Below are positions 54,997-63,724 of a DNA stretch of 64,000 nt, piece by piece; the first letter of the stretch is position 1; every line of letters starts with the position of its first letter. The notes beneath the pieces are model-generated. The model searched no databases. It had not been told where the DNA came from and saw nothing but the letters and a program-made list of their open reading frames with translations. The position numbers and the translations under genes are program-made. Origin of the DNA: Streptosporangium lutulentum (GTDB taxonomy: Bacteria > Actinomycetota > Actinomycetes > Streptosporangiales > Streptosporangiaceae); NCBI RefSeq assembly GCF_030811455.1, contig NZ_JAUSQU010000001.1, forward strand, positions 2,542,001-2,606,000. Reading direction: 5' to 3'.

Positions 54997-55590
54997 TCAT
55001 GCGCCCGAACGGCGACGCCGGCTGATGACGGCGCTGAACACCGCCATGACGGCGATAAGGCCGACGACCACCCAGAGGAACACCGAGGAGCCCCCGCCTG
55101 CCGACCCGCCGGTCTCGTTCGCCTGAGGGATCAGGGTCGGCTCGACGGGCTCGGCGCTCGGCACGGGAGAACCGGCCGTGGGCGTGCCGGACGCCTCCGA
55201 GACAGCCGCACTCGGGGTAGGCGTGGGGGACGCCGAGGCGATCACGGTGAAAGGGATCTCGCCGGTGCGGGGATGTCCGTCGGAGGAGATCACCCGAAAA
55301 CCGATCGTGTACTTGCCCGCGGGAAGCATCCCGGACAACTTTTGGACGACCTTCTTGCCCCGCAGTTCAGCCTCACCGGCCTGAAACCGCTCGCCCGAGG
55401 TGTTCAGCACGGCCACCTTCGGGAACTTCACCGCCCGTTCGAACTCCAGCGTCACTTCGCTGACGTCGGTGACCTTGGCCCCCTTGGCCGGGTTGCTCGA
55501 TTTCAACACGTCATGCGCTTGGGCCGCCGTCACCGGCCACAACGCCGCGGTGAGAACGACAAGCAAGATCGCTGACCTGTGCAAGAGCAT
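54997..55590 (-). CDS. copC: CopC domain copper-binding protein, membrane-anchored
   Basis: 197 residues: signal peptide ending AQAHDV, with the N-terminal His of CopC at the cleavage site, a CopC beta-sandwich (SSNPAKGAKV, VTLEFERAVKF, SSDGHPRTGEIPFTV), a Pro/Ser/Thr linker and a C-terminal membrane helix with RRRR. Handles Cu(II) outside the membrane. ATG 55590. The small membrane protein gene 64 bp upstream is on the same strand and probably in the same operon. Confidence 0.9.
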   Translation of the reverse strand: MLLHRSAILLVVLTAALWPVTAAQAHDVLKSSNPAKGAKVTDVSEVTLEFERAVKFPKVAVLNTSGERFQAGEAELRGKKVVQKLSGMLPAGKYTIGFRVISSDGHPRTGEIPFTVIASASPTPTPSAAVSEASGTPTAGSPVPSAEPVEPTLIPQANETGGSAGGGSSVFLWVVVGLIAVMAVFSAVISRRRRSGA

Positions 55591-55654
55591 GAAATGGACT
55601 CTCTTCCCGTACGTTGTGGCGCCTGCACCGCATCGGACGCAGGCATGAATCGAT

Positions 55655-55807
55655 TTACTCGGGCGGCGAGCCGTCACCCGAGGACTTCCGTTCGGCATGC
55701 TCGGCAGCCTTGGCGCGCGCCTCACTGCGCACCAGCCAGACAATTCCGGCGACGAAAGCACCACCGACCACCAGCGGCGGAACAAGCGCGGACACGACCT
55801 CGAACAT
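55655..55807 (-). CDS. Small single-helix membrane protein
   Basis: 50 codons: MFEVVSALVPPLVVGGAF begins a hydrophobic helix, followed by a basic/acidic tail (RSEARAKAAEHAERKSSG). TAA stop. The weak GGGG upstream is compensated by a clear operator 40 bases upstream (55847-55863). Likely cotranscribed with copC. Family not recognised with certainty; resembles small actinobacterial membrane peptides. Confidence 0.6.
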   Translation of the reverse strand: MFEVVSALVPPLVVGGAFVAGIVWLVRSEARAKAAEHAERKSSGDGSPPE

Positions 55808-55846
55808 GAAGCGACCCCACTGTCATCCAGACTGACCGCATTGAAC

Positions 55847-55863
55847 TTCTACATTATGTCGAA
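55847..55863 (-). promoter_or_regulatory. BlaI-type operator, site 3
   Basis: TTCTAC-ATTAT-GTCGAA, one mismatch from the core of sites 1 and 2, same 5-base spacer. It lies 40 bases upstream of the small membrane protein/copC unit. Confidence 0.6.
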
Positions 55864-56229
55864 GATGGTTGTCTCACTGATACGTCCCACAGTGCGGTAC
55901 GCGCCCGCGCTCCAACACGCTGCTCGATCTCTGAATCTTTGCGGCTTTTCGCGCCTGTCAACGTTGGGAGCGGATGCGGTCGGCGATCCCGGCCACCAGG
56001 GTCTCGTCGTCGCCGAGCCTGTCGCGGATGAACGCCTCGTACGGGTCGGCGCGCCGTGACCGCCACTCTCCGGCGGCGGTGGCGCAGGCGGGAGTGGTCC
56101 GGTCCCGTTCGGGATCACGGGTCTGCACCAGACGGTACGGCTCGCGGGCGTGCGCCTGCTCTTCGGCTGTTCGCCGTGCGCCTTGCTCTGAAGTACGACC
56201 GTGAACGTGCCGCGCGTGATTGACAGTAT
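55864..56229. other. Intergenic stretch with a possible gene remnant
   Basis: A minus frame ending at 55958 reads ADPYEAFIRDRLGDDETLVAGIADRIRS and looks like a protein tail, but its upstream part is not protein-like and no start is credible. Otherwise nothing recognised. Confidence 0.35.
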
Positions 56230-56249
56230 ATATGCCTGTTTGGCTATAT
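56230..56249 (+). promoter_or_regulatory. ArsR-type operator/promoter region
   Basis: ATATGCC (56230-56236), five bases, GGCTATAT (56242-56249): an AT-rich dyad in a TATATATG context, about 110 bases upstream of the SRPBCC start, likely bound by the ArsR protein of the operon. Confidence 0.5.
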
Positions 56250-56359
56250 TGCTGAGACGGAAAATACGAGGATCGCATGTCCCGTCGGCACGGAACATCG
56301 GCGGCACCGCTCGACCGGACTGTGATCTTTCCGCGCCCACACGACGAAGGGATGGCACC

Positions 56360-56851
56360 ATGCTCGGCACGTTGAAGCCAACCGATGACGGCCGGTTCGC
56401 CCTGAGATTCGAGCGCAGGTTCCGCCACCCGCAGGCAAAGGTCTGGCGCGCGATCACCGAGACCGATCAGCTACGCGCGTGGTTCGTGCAGATCCTCGAT
56501 TACGACAGGCTCCGGTTCGATCTTGGGCCAGGCGCCCGGCTCGTCTTCGTCCCGAAGGCGGAGCACGAGGCGATGGGCATCGGCTACGGCCAGGTCACCC
56601 GGTTCGATCCGCCGAACCTCCTGGAGTACACCTGGGACTCCGAGAAGCTTCGATGGGAGCTGGAACCCGATGGCGACGCCGCCTGTCGCATGGTGTTCAC
56701 GAACATCTTCGACGATCGCGATTCGGGGGTCTCACTGGGCGCCGGCTGGCATGCCGGGCTGGATCTCCTGGAGGCGTCGCTGGACGGCCGAGAAACGAAC
56801 CAACCGGCATGGGAGTCTCCGCAGGCCGACTACGAGCGCACCCTCGGCTGA
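56360..56851 (+). CDS. SRPBCC (AHSA1-like) domain protein
   Basis: 163 residues with the AHSA1/START-like pattern RFERRFRHPQAKVWRAITET, LRAWFVQILD, GYGQVTRFDPPNLLEYTW and a closing helix (GWHAGLDLLEASL). Such domains bind hydrophobic ligands in a deep cavity. GAAGGG before ATG 56360. Five bases separate it from the ArsR gene; this SRPBCC plus ArsR pairing is common. Confidence 0.9.
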   Translation: MLGTLKPTDDGRFALRFERRFRHPQAKVWRAITETDQLRAWFVQILDYDRLRFDLGPGARLVFVPKAEHEAMGIGYGQVTRFDPPNLLEYTWDSEKLRWELEPDGDAACRMVFTNIFDDRDSGVSLGAGWHAGLDLLEASLDGRETNQPAWESPQADYERTLG

Positions 56852-56856
56852 TTTTG

Positions 56857-57195
56857 ATGGAAACCGCGTTCGAGGTGCTGGCGGAGCCCAAGCGCCGCGA
56901 GATCCTCAACCTGCTCCGAGACGGTGAGCGCCTGGCCGGCGACCTGGTCGGCAGGCTCGCCCTGACGCAGCCGACGGTCTCGAAACATCTGAAGGTGCTC
57001 CGCGAAGCCGGCTTGGTCGAGGTACGCGTAGACGCACAGCGCCGGTGGTATCGGCTTCGACCCGAACCGTTGCTGGAAATCGACAATTGGCTCGCGCCGT
57101 ACCGGCACCTCTGGAGCGACCGGCTCGACGCCCTCGAACATCACCTCGACGCGATGCCGGACGACGAGCCGGAGACTCCGGAGGGTTCGCCCTGA
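56857..57195 (+). CDS. ArsR family regulator (partner of SRPBCC)
   Basis: 112 residues, winged helix (FEVLAEPKRREILNLLRDGERL, LALTQPTVSKHLKVLREAGLV) without metal-binding Cys/His clusters, typical of the SRPBCC-linked group that is not metal-responsive. ATG 56857. Expected to bind the dyad at 56230-56249. The convergent gap 57196-57446 has a protein-like minus run (PDGEGVPGWMAPAEHTEAL) that I could not place. Confidence 0.9.
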   Translation: METAFEVLAEPKRREILNLLRDGERLAGDLVGRLALTQPTVSKHLKVLREAGLVEVRVDAQRRWYRLRPEPLLEIDNWLAPYRHLWSDRLDALEHHLDAMPDDEPETPEGSP

Positions 57196-57446
57196 CGATC
57201 CCGGAACCCTCGATTTGATGCCCGGCGCCATGCGCGGACGCGGCGTGAAGCTCCGGTACCTGCCGACGCCGACGCCGCGATCGAGGGCTTCCGTGTGTTC
57301 GGCGGGCGCCATCCAGCCGGGCACGCCTTCGCCGTCGGGCCCCGTCGTCCGCGTCCGCGCCCAGGGCATCTTCGGCGGGTCGAGGTCAGCCGCGCGTGAC
57401 CGGCTCAGCGGGTCGGCGGTGTTCAGCGGCTGTGTTCCGGAGCCGG

Positions 57447-58100
57447 TCAGTGCCCGGGTCGCCGGTGGCCGGTCTCCCAGGCCCACGCGGCGATGCCGAC
57501 CCGGTTGCGCGCGCCGAGCTTGCGCTGGATGTGGGCCAGATGGGTCTTGACGGTCCCGGCGGTGATGTACAGCTCGGCGCCGATCTCCGCGTTGGTCCGA
57601 CCGTCGGCGACCAGGGAGACGATGTCCAGCTCCCGGTCGGTCAGCGGCTGCGCCCGGCCCGGCTCCTCGTGTCGGCCGGACAGCTCACGCAGCAGCCGTA
57701 CGGTCACCGACGGGCTGATCAGGGCGTCGCCGGCCATCGCGGCACGCACCGCCTCGATCAGCAGCCCGGAACCCGAGTGCTTGAGCAGGAAGCCGCAGGC
57801 GCCGTGGCGCAGCGCGGTGTGCACGTAGGCGTCCAGGTCGTAGGTGGTGACCACGACGACGCGCGCGCTGACCGGCGCGCCGGGGGAGCAGAGGATCCGG
57901 GTCAGTTCCAGCCCGTCCATCCGCGGCATCCGGATGTCGGCGATCACCACGTCGGGCCGGAGCCGCCTGGTCGAATCCAGGGCTTCGACGCCGTCGGCGG
58001 CCTGGCCGACCACCTCGATGTCCGGCGCGGCGCCGAGAATGGTGCGGAACGCGAACCTGATCTGCTCCTGATCGTCGGCGATGAGTACCCGGATGGTCAC
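57447..58100 (-). CDS. NarL/LuxR-type response regulator
   Basis: 217 residues: receiver with DVVIADIRMPRMDG, Lys in CGFLLKHSGSGLL, LuxR HTH (LTDRELDIVSLVADGRTNAEI). GTG start overlapping the kinase stop (GTGA). Confidence 0.93.
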   Translation of the reverse strand: MTIRVLIADDQEQIRFAFRTILGAAPDIEVVGQAADGVEALDSTRRLRPDVVIADIRMPRMDGLELTRILCSPGAPVSARVVVVTTYDLDAYVHTALRHGACGFLLKHSGSGLLIEAVRAAMAGDALISPSVTVRLLRELSGRHEEPGRAQPLTDRELDIVSLVADGRTNAEIGAELYITAGTVKTHLAHIQRKLGARNRVGIAAWAWETGHRRPGH

Positions 58101-59332
58101 GGCGCCGGTTCCACGAGAGCGCCGGGAAGCTCGGCGCGGACTCGCCAGCCCGCCGGAGGCATGGGCTGGGCGGTGAAGACTCCGCCGAGCGCCTCGATCC
58201 GCTCGGCCAGGCCGGCCAGTCCCACTCCGCCGCGACGCCGGCCCGCGAGGTCGCGCGGCGCCTGGCCGGCGTCGCCTGCCTGGTCGGTGACCGTGAGCAC
58301 GACGCCGCCTCCCACGGAGCCGGCCAGCTCGACGGTGACCGCGGAGCCGGGGCGAGCGTGCCGGCGCACGTTCGTGAGCGCCTCGACCACCACGCGGTAC
58401 ACGGTCGTGCTCGCCTCCTGACGCAGCGCCCGGTCCAGTCCCGGGGCCATGTCCAGCTCGATCGGGCCCGCGCCTTCGCCCGCGTAGCGCGCGATCAGCT
58501 CGGGCAGCTCGCTCACGCCGGGCGACGTCGTGGGGCCGGCTTCCGCGCCGTACTCCAGCTCGCGGAGCATCCGGATCGTCCGGTCCATCGAGGCGAGCGC
58601 GCGGGTGCCGTCCGACTCGATCCGCCGCAGCACCCTCGCGGTCTCGTCGGGATCGCCGCGGAGCAGCACCTGGGCGGCCTGGGCCTGGACGACCATGGCG
58701 CTGACGTCATGGGCCACGAAGTCGTGCAGGTCGGTGGCGAGCTGGACGCGCTGCGTCCGGCGGGCCTGCCGTACCGCCTGGACCCTGCGGACGTCCAGCC
58801 AGCGCAGGTAACAGCCGGCCGCGGCGCCCACGAGCGCCGGCAGTGACCAGAACGCGCAGACCGCGAAGGGCTCCCACCAGATTTCCCGTGGCGGGCCGGT
58901 GACCGGGAGGCCGAGGGCCGCCGAGGCGAGCACGGTCAGCGTGCCCGCGGCGGCGGCCTGCCGGATCGGTGACCACCGGCACGCCAGCGTGACCATGGCC
59001 ATCAGCGCCGCGGTGTGCAGCAGCGACCACGAGCCGCCGGGGCCCAGCGGCGGGCGGGTGAACCACACGGTGACGCAGACGAGCGAGATGAGGCAGACGG
59101 CGCCGACGGCCATGCCGAGGACCCGGCGGGTGCGGGGCCACCCCGCGACCAGTACTCCCAGCGTGCCGAGTGTCAGCGCGGCGGGCACCGCCAGGAGCGG
59201 GCTCGTGCCGGGGTGCAGCGCTCCGGCCAGGGCGAGGGCGGCGACCAGTGGGGCGGCGGTCAGGAGCACCCGTGCGGCGAGGCGTTCGACGCCCCCTCGC
59301 TCCGGATCGGCGGTGACCGCATCGCTCAGCAC
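58097..59332 (-). CDS. Sensor histidine kinase (HisKA_3)
   Basis: 411 residues: five to six N-terminal membrane helices, a HisKA_3 box (LATDLHDFVAHDVSAMVVQ) with the phospho-accepting His, and HATPase_c (VYRVVVEALTNVRRHARPG, GVGLAGLAERIEALGG). GTG 59332 is chosen; longer upstream frames are Arg/Pro-rich and rejected. Divergent from two related membrane proteins, which it may regulate. Confidence 0.9.
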   Translation of the reverse strand: MLSDAVTADPERGGVERLAARVLLTAAPLVAALALAGALHPGTSPLLAVPAALTLGTLGVLVAGWPRTRRVLGMAVGAVCLISLVCVTVWFTRPPLGPGGSWSLLHTAALMAMVTLACRWSPIRQAAAAGTLTVLASAALGLPVTGPPREIWWEPFAVCAFWSLPALVGAAAGCYLRWLDVRRVQAVRQARRTQRVQLATDLHDFVAHDVSAMVVQAQAAQVLLRGDPDETARVLRRIESDGTRALASMDRTIRMLRELEYGAEAGPTTSPGVSELPELIARYAGEGAGPIELDMAPGLDRALRQEASTTVYRVVVEALTNVRRHARPGSAVTVELAGSVGGGVVLTVTDQAGDAGQAPRDLAGRRRGGVGLAGLAERIEALGGVFTAQPMPPAGWRVRAELPGALVEPAP

Positions 59333-59533
59333 GAACCCACCATAGAGCGGGCCGGGCGCGTTCGGCGTCTGCCGATCGGCAGATACCGGGGCTGCCGGGG
59401 CGGCTGCGAGTCTCCAGACTGCGTGCCGCTCATCAGGGCGGCGCCAGACTCCAGGAGGAGAGATGACCCATTCGAATCCGCCCGCACCACGGAACGGGGC
59501 GTACCGTCCCGGCACTCGGTTCGGGGGACGTCG

Positions 59534-60568
59534 ATGACCGCGACCGAGGCGGTGACCGCGCGGCACGACGCCGGCGTGGTGGAGCGGCTGTGGGGGCTGG
59601 TCCCCTACGCGGCCGCCCTGTGGTGCCTGGGCTACGGTGCCCTCGCCGTGTACTGGGCGTCCGGCGGTGCCGGGTTCCCCTTCGGCGCAGGCGACCCCAG
59701 GGGCGTGGAGACGGGGAACTGGCTGGCCACCGCCGAGCCGGGAACGGTCGGCGTGGTCATCGCCTGCGGCTGCGCGGCCGGTCTGGTCGCCGCGCTGGCC
59801 GGGCGGTCGCCGTGGGCGCGGTGGAGCTCGCCCCGGGTGGCGGCCGTGGTGCTCCTCGTGGTGGCGGTACCGCTGCTGCTGGTGATCCCCGACGTCCGGG
59901 TGCTCCAGAACATGGCCTACGGGCTGCACGGACACGCCCTGGTGGACTGGCCGTTGATGAACCAGCTGCTGTGCGCCTTCGGCGGCATGCTGCTCGCCGG
60001 TACGGCGGCGTCGTTGCTGCGCGGCCCGCGCTGCCCGCGGTGCGACCGGACACACGCCGCGCCGGGTTCGGCGGCGCGCTGGGCCCGAATCGGCCGCTGG
60101 GCGACCGCGGTGGCGGTGGTGGCGCCGCTGCCGTACGCGGTGCAGCGGGCGGTGTGGAACCTCGGCGTCCCGCTGGGCGTGGACCGGCGATTCGTCCAGG
60201 GCCTGGCGGCCGACATGGTCGCGAAGGGGATCGGGCCGCTGGTCGAGTACAGCCTGCCGCTGTCGGCCGTGGGCGGTGCGCTGCTCACGCTCGGGCTGTC
60301 CATGCGCTGGGGCACGGTGCTGCCGGGATGGGTGCCCTACCTGGGCGGCCGGCGAGTGCCCGTGGCGCTGGCCGTGGTCCCCGCCACGGTCGTGACCGTC
60401 GCCGTCGTCGCGGCCGGGCTGATGATGTACCGGTTGTTCATTCTTGACGGCCTGCCCGTCACGGGCAGCGGCGTGGTCGGCCTGCTGTGGCTACCGTGGG
60501 GGATCGGGCTGGGCCTGGCCACGCTGGCCTACCATCGGCGCAGGCGGGCGACCTGCTCCGGCTGCTGA
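59534..60568 (+). CDS. Polytopic membrane protein with CxxCxxxH loop, copy 1
   Basis: 344 residues, about seven to eight membrane helices. A cytoplasm-sized loop contains CPRCDRTH, a small putative metal site. The C-terminal half (VLPGWVPYLGGRRVPVALAVVP) is shared with the next gene. GGGGGAC precedes ATG 59534. It is divergent from the kinase/regulator pair. I do not know the family's function. Downstream, 60640-60690 repeats sequence found at the end of copy 2. Confidence 0.8.
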   Translation: MTATEAVTARHDAGVVERLWGLVPYAAALWCLGYGALAVYWASGGAGFPFGAGDPRGVETGNWLATAEPGTVGVVIACGCAAGLVAALAGRSPWARWSSPRVAAVVLLVVAVPLLLVIPDVRVLQNMAYGLHGHALVDWPLMNQLLCAFGGMLLAGTAASLLRGPRCPRCDRTHAAPGSAARWARIGRWATAVAVVAPLPYAVQRAVWNLGVPLGVDRRFVQGLAADMVAKGIGPLVEYSLPLSAVGGALLTLGLSMRWGTVLPGWVPYLGGRRVPVALAVVPATVVTVAVVAAGLMMYRLFILDGLPVTGSGVVGLLWLPWGIGLGLATLAYHRRRRATCSGC

Positions 60569-60760
60569 CCCCGCATCCCGCAGGACCGCGCCGAGGCCCG
60601 CCGCCGCCATGCCTTACCACGGTTCGACCAGGCCGGACCGTCTTCTCTCCGGGTTCGCGGTCCCGCGCGCCCACCGCACTTCAGTCCATGGAGTCCGAGG
60701 AAACCCTCTCACGTCGAGTGGCGGTGAGGTGAACGACGCGTCCGACAGGACGGTCAGCGG

Positions 60761-61615
60761 TTGAGTGGATTCTCAGCGTCCCTCAGCGAGGTCACAGGTC
60801 TGACGGAGCAGGCTTCACCGAGTCGTCGTGTCACGGGACCGAGGAGTCCGGATGAGAGCCGAGGCGTTGAGCGGGTGGCGCGGGTGGTCGGGGCCGGGCT
60901 GATCGTTTATTCGTACATGCTCGCCATCAGTCTTGCCACCATGCTGTTCGGCCAGGTCGACCACTGGGGGAGCCTGTTGACCCGCGCTGCCGGAGCGACG
61001 GCGGGCGCGCTGACGCTGGCGTGTGCCGTCGCCGAGCAGCGCAGGGTCCGGCGGGCCTGCTCCCACTGCGCCCGAGTCCACGGCCGTTCGCCGGAGCGGC
61101 GCACCGATCCCACACCACGGTGGGCCTACCTTGCCGCCTACGTCGCGATCGCTGGTTGCGCGGCTCGTGTGACCGTGCTGGTACTCGACTCCGTCACGGC
61201 GCACAAGCCGCTGCCGTTCGCGCTCGGTCCGCTCTTCGGGATCTTCGTCGTCCTGCTGATCCTGGCCGGCACCCTTCTGCCGCTGGCCTTGGTTCACCGG
61301 TTCGGCAGGATCTGGCCGCGCTGGGTGGCCCCGCTGGCAGGACGGAATGTGCCGCGATGGCTTGTGCTCGGACCCGCCTTGTTCGTCGGCGCGAGCTTGG
61401 CCGGCTACTTCGGCGTGGCCGGGATGACGGCGTGGCTCCTCGGCAAGGGCAACCTGGCCCAAGCCCCGCTCTGGAAGGTGTCGATGGAGATGTTCGGCTA
61501 CACGTCGTGGGGCCTGGGCCTGCTCGCCGCCGCTATGTCCTACTCCGGTCTGACCAGGCCGGACTGTCCTTTCCCTGGGCTCGCCGTCCCGCGCACCCCA
61601 CGAACGTCGTCATGA
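60761..61615 (+). CDS. Polytopic membrane protein with CxxCxxxH loop, copy 2
   Basis: 284 residues, homologous to the preceding gene in the loop (CSHCARVH) and in WVAPLAGRNVPRWLVLGPALFVG, with fewer N-terminal helices. The start is unclear: TTG 60761 is used, and a GTG near 60876 would remove a polar leader of about 38 residues. Tandem duplication with divergence. Confidence 0.65.
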   Translation: MSGFSASLSEVTGLTEQASPSRRVTGPRSPDESRGVERVARVVGAGLIVYSYMLAISLATMLFGQVDHWGSLLTRAAGATAGALTLACAVAEQRRVRRACSHCARVHGRSPERRTDPTPRWAYLAAYVAIAGCAARVTVLVLDSVTAHKPLPFALGPLFGIFVVLLILAGTLLPLALVHRFGRIWPRWVAPLAGRNVPRWLVLGPALFVGASLAGYFGVAGMTAWLLGKGNLAQAPLWKVSMEMFGYTSWGLGLLAAAMSYSGLTRPDCPFPGLAVPRTPRTSS

Positions 61616-61848
61616 TCGAAGCAATGGTTGATCACCAACACGGCACGGTCCCGGACCCTCGTCGAAGTCCGGCTTCCCTCCGGACCGGCGGCGTAGCCGT
61701 TCATGAAGAGCGTCGACCCCGAGTCGGCGCGTGTGCGCTGAGGCGGCGCAGGACTTGTCAGCGTGGGTGCGCACCCGCATGATCGGATGTCCGCTGCCTG
61801 AGGCGGCCTGGCGGCACGAAGGCGGTTGCGGGAAGTGGAGGCACGACG

Positions 61849-62541
61849 GTGAGTCAGACAGAAATGATCATGTCGTCTCGTTCCTTCGTTGAGTACCGGG
61901 CGATGTTCGCGATCGACGACCGCGACTTGGACGGCGTCATTCTCGACTGCGGCGGTGGGGCGTCCGGTTTCGTCGCGGAGGCCAGGGCGATGGGAGCCCG
62001 GGCCCTGGCGGCGGACCCGCTCTACGCGCATGGCGCCGCCGTGCTCGCCGACCGCCTGTCGGCCGGCCTGGACCAGGGCAATGCGATGATCAACGCGAAC
62101 GCGGACCGGTTCGTGTGGGAGTGGTACGGCTCGCCGGAACGGCGTCAGAAGATGCGCCGCGACGCCAGGAGCGAGTTCCTGGCCGATATCCGCCGGCATC
62201 CGGATTCGTATCTCGCAGCCGGCCTGCCACATCTTCCGCTGGCTGACGAAAGTGTCGACCTGGTGCTGTGTTCACACCTGCTGTTCACCTGGGCCGGGCG
62301 CTTGGATCGGGAGTGGCACCGGACGGCGATCACGGAAATGAGCCGGGTCAGCCGGGGTGAGGTCAGAATCTTTCCCCTGGTCCGCCTGGGCGACGGTGAA
62401 TCGGTCGACTTTTTTGACGCACTTCAGGCGGATCTGCGAGCTGAAGGGCTGGTGTGCGCGGTGCGCGAAGTCCCCTATGAGTTCCAGCGCGGCGCCGACC
62501 ACATGCTGACCGTGGGTAAGGCGAAGGGCGGGCTCTTGTGA
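61849..62541 (+). CDS. Class I SAM-dependent methyltransferase
   Basis: 230 residues. Motif I in VILDCGGGASGFVAEARAMG, the acidic ribose-binding residue in LAADPLY, motif IV-like VDLVLCSHLLF and a post-motif RVSRGEVRIFPL. GTG 61849 has GGAGG nine bases upstream. Small-molecule methyltransferase of unknown substrate. Confidence 0.85.
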   Translation: MSQTEMIMSSRSFVEYRAMFAIDDRDLDGVILDCGGGASGFVAEARAMGARALAADPLYAHGAAVLADRLSAGLDQGNAMINANADRFVWEWYGSPERRQKMRRDARSEFLADIRRHPDSYLAAGLPHLPLADESVDLVLCSHLLFTWAGRLDREWHRTAITEMSRVSRGEVRIFPLVRLGDGESVDFFDALQADLRAEGLVCAVREVPYEFQRGADHMLTVGKAKGGLL

Positions 62542-62672
62542 AGATCCCGGAGGATCCTGTCGATGAGGTATCGCGCCGCGGTGGCGAGTACCTCGAACAG
62601 TCGAGCCGCTTTCACGACCTCGTGCGACCGGTCGCATCCAGCGTGACCGGTCGCTTCTACGTCGTCTGCTGC

Positions 62673-62703
62673 GCCGTCCGGCCGTGAGTGCCGGCCGGAC
62701 GGC
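62673..62703 (+). terminator. Perfect 11-bp stem after the methyltransferase
   Basis: GCCGTCCGGCC (62673-62683) pairs with GGCCGGACGGC (62693-62703) around nine bases. The stretch 62542-62920 holds no supported gene. Confidence 0.6.
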
Positions 62704-62920
62704 TGGGGGAGGGCTTTCACGGTGCTGATGTCCGCGGGTGCTGGAGGAGTGCGCCAGGCCGTCACCGTGCTTGCCTTCCAGCGGGTACGGCTGATGACCG
62801 GGGCAGGGGAGTGGAAGGTGACCTGACGACGGGGGAGTCTTCGGTGAGGATGCACGTGACCGAGTCGGCGTCGCCTGCGATCCGCAGGCTCTTGTCTCGG
62901 AACGGGAGGGCGCCGTCGGG

Positions 62921-63005
62921 TTTCCTGTGGGTGCGGTGAACAAGACTCACTTATTGATCTACATTGTAAAGGCATCCGGTTGATTTCAAGATCATTTACA
63001 ATGGA
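62921..63005. repeat. AT-rich dispersed repeat, copy B
   Basis: Partner of 13003-13088. The inverted pair CATTGTAAA (62962-62970) and TTTACAATG (62995-63003) is perfect here, 24 bases apart. Flanks differ from copy A on both sides. Confidence 0.75.
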
Positions 63006-63094
63006 CTAAAGACTCAAAACCGGCCTGCTTGGCCGTCCGTTGTCACGGTGGGTTTCACGGCCGGTCCCGGCCGTCGCGACGTGCCGGTCGGAGA

Positions 63095-63556
63095 TCACCC
63101 TGTTTGCCCGGCGATCCATTCGATGAGCGGTGGTCTGACCGCGGCGCACAGTGGCTGTCCCTTGGCGTCGGTGAGGCGAAGTCGGGCGAGGAGCAGCCCG
63201 GAGCGTGTGGCGGCTTCGGCGGTGGCCGGGTCGATGGCGTCGATCATCAGCTTGGCTCGCCGGAACGGGGTGAAGGCGCCGGCCTCGTCCATGGTGCCCC
63301 ATGAGAGGTAGATGAATCGGTCTTCGGGGCGGCCCTGAATGTAGGGGCCCTTGAGGTCGACGCCCGACGGGGTGGTGGTCGCGGCGCACTCCAGTGTCCA
63401 GGTCGCCGACGTGGCGCCGCCGGGCTGCGGGTCGAGTAGGTCCTTCGTGCGGTCTCGGTGTTGGACCGCGACGTGGATGCCGGTGTAGCCGGGGAAACCA
63501 GGGGCGGTGGCGCAGCTGTGCCCCGGCAGGTCGAAGGCCTCGATCTGGATCTGCAT
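63095..63556 (-). CDS. DUF5990 family protein
   Basis: 153 residues with the DUF5990 pattern: MQIQIEAFDLPGHSC, GIHVAVQHRD, a nucleotide-free hydrophilic middle, YIQGRPEDRFIYLSWGT and the closing LRLTDAKGQPLCAAVRPP. Function unknown; soluble. ATG 63556 with GGGAGG slightly far upstream. The gap 63557-63724 holds no clear gene. Confidence 0.8.
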   Translation of the reverse strand: MQIQIEAFDLPGHSCATAPGFPGYTGIHVAVQHRDRTKDLLDPQPGGATSATWTLECAATTTPSGVDLKGPYIQGRPEDRFIYLSWGTMDEAGAFTPFRRAKLMIDAIDPATAEAATRSGLLLARLRLTDAKGQPLCAAVRPPLIEWIAGQTG

Positions 63557-63724
63557 GGGGCCATCTTCCTCCCAAGGGGGCCTTTGGTCGTATCCGAGTC
63601 CCGGAGGCGACCCCTGAGGCGTGGAACTGTCGGATGGCCTCGGCGACGGTGTGCGCGGGGGCCGCCGGGCCGAGCACGGGAGGCCCGATCTTCGCGCCAG
63701 GTCCGGGGCGGTCGCGTCCGAGCG

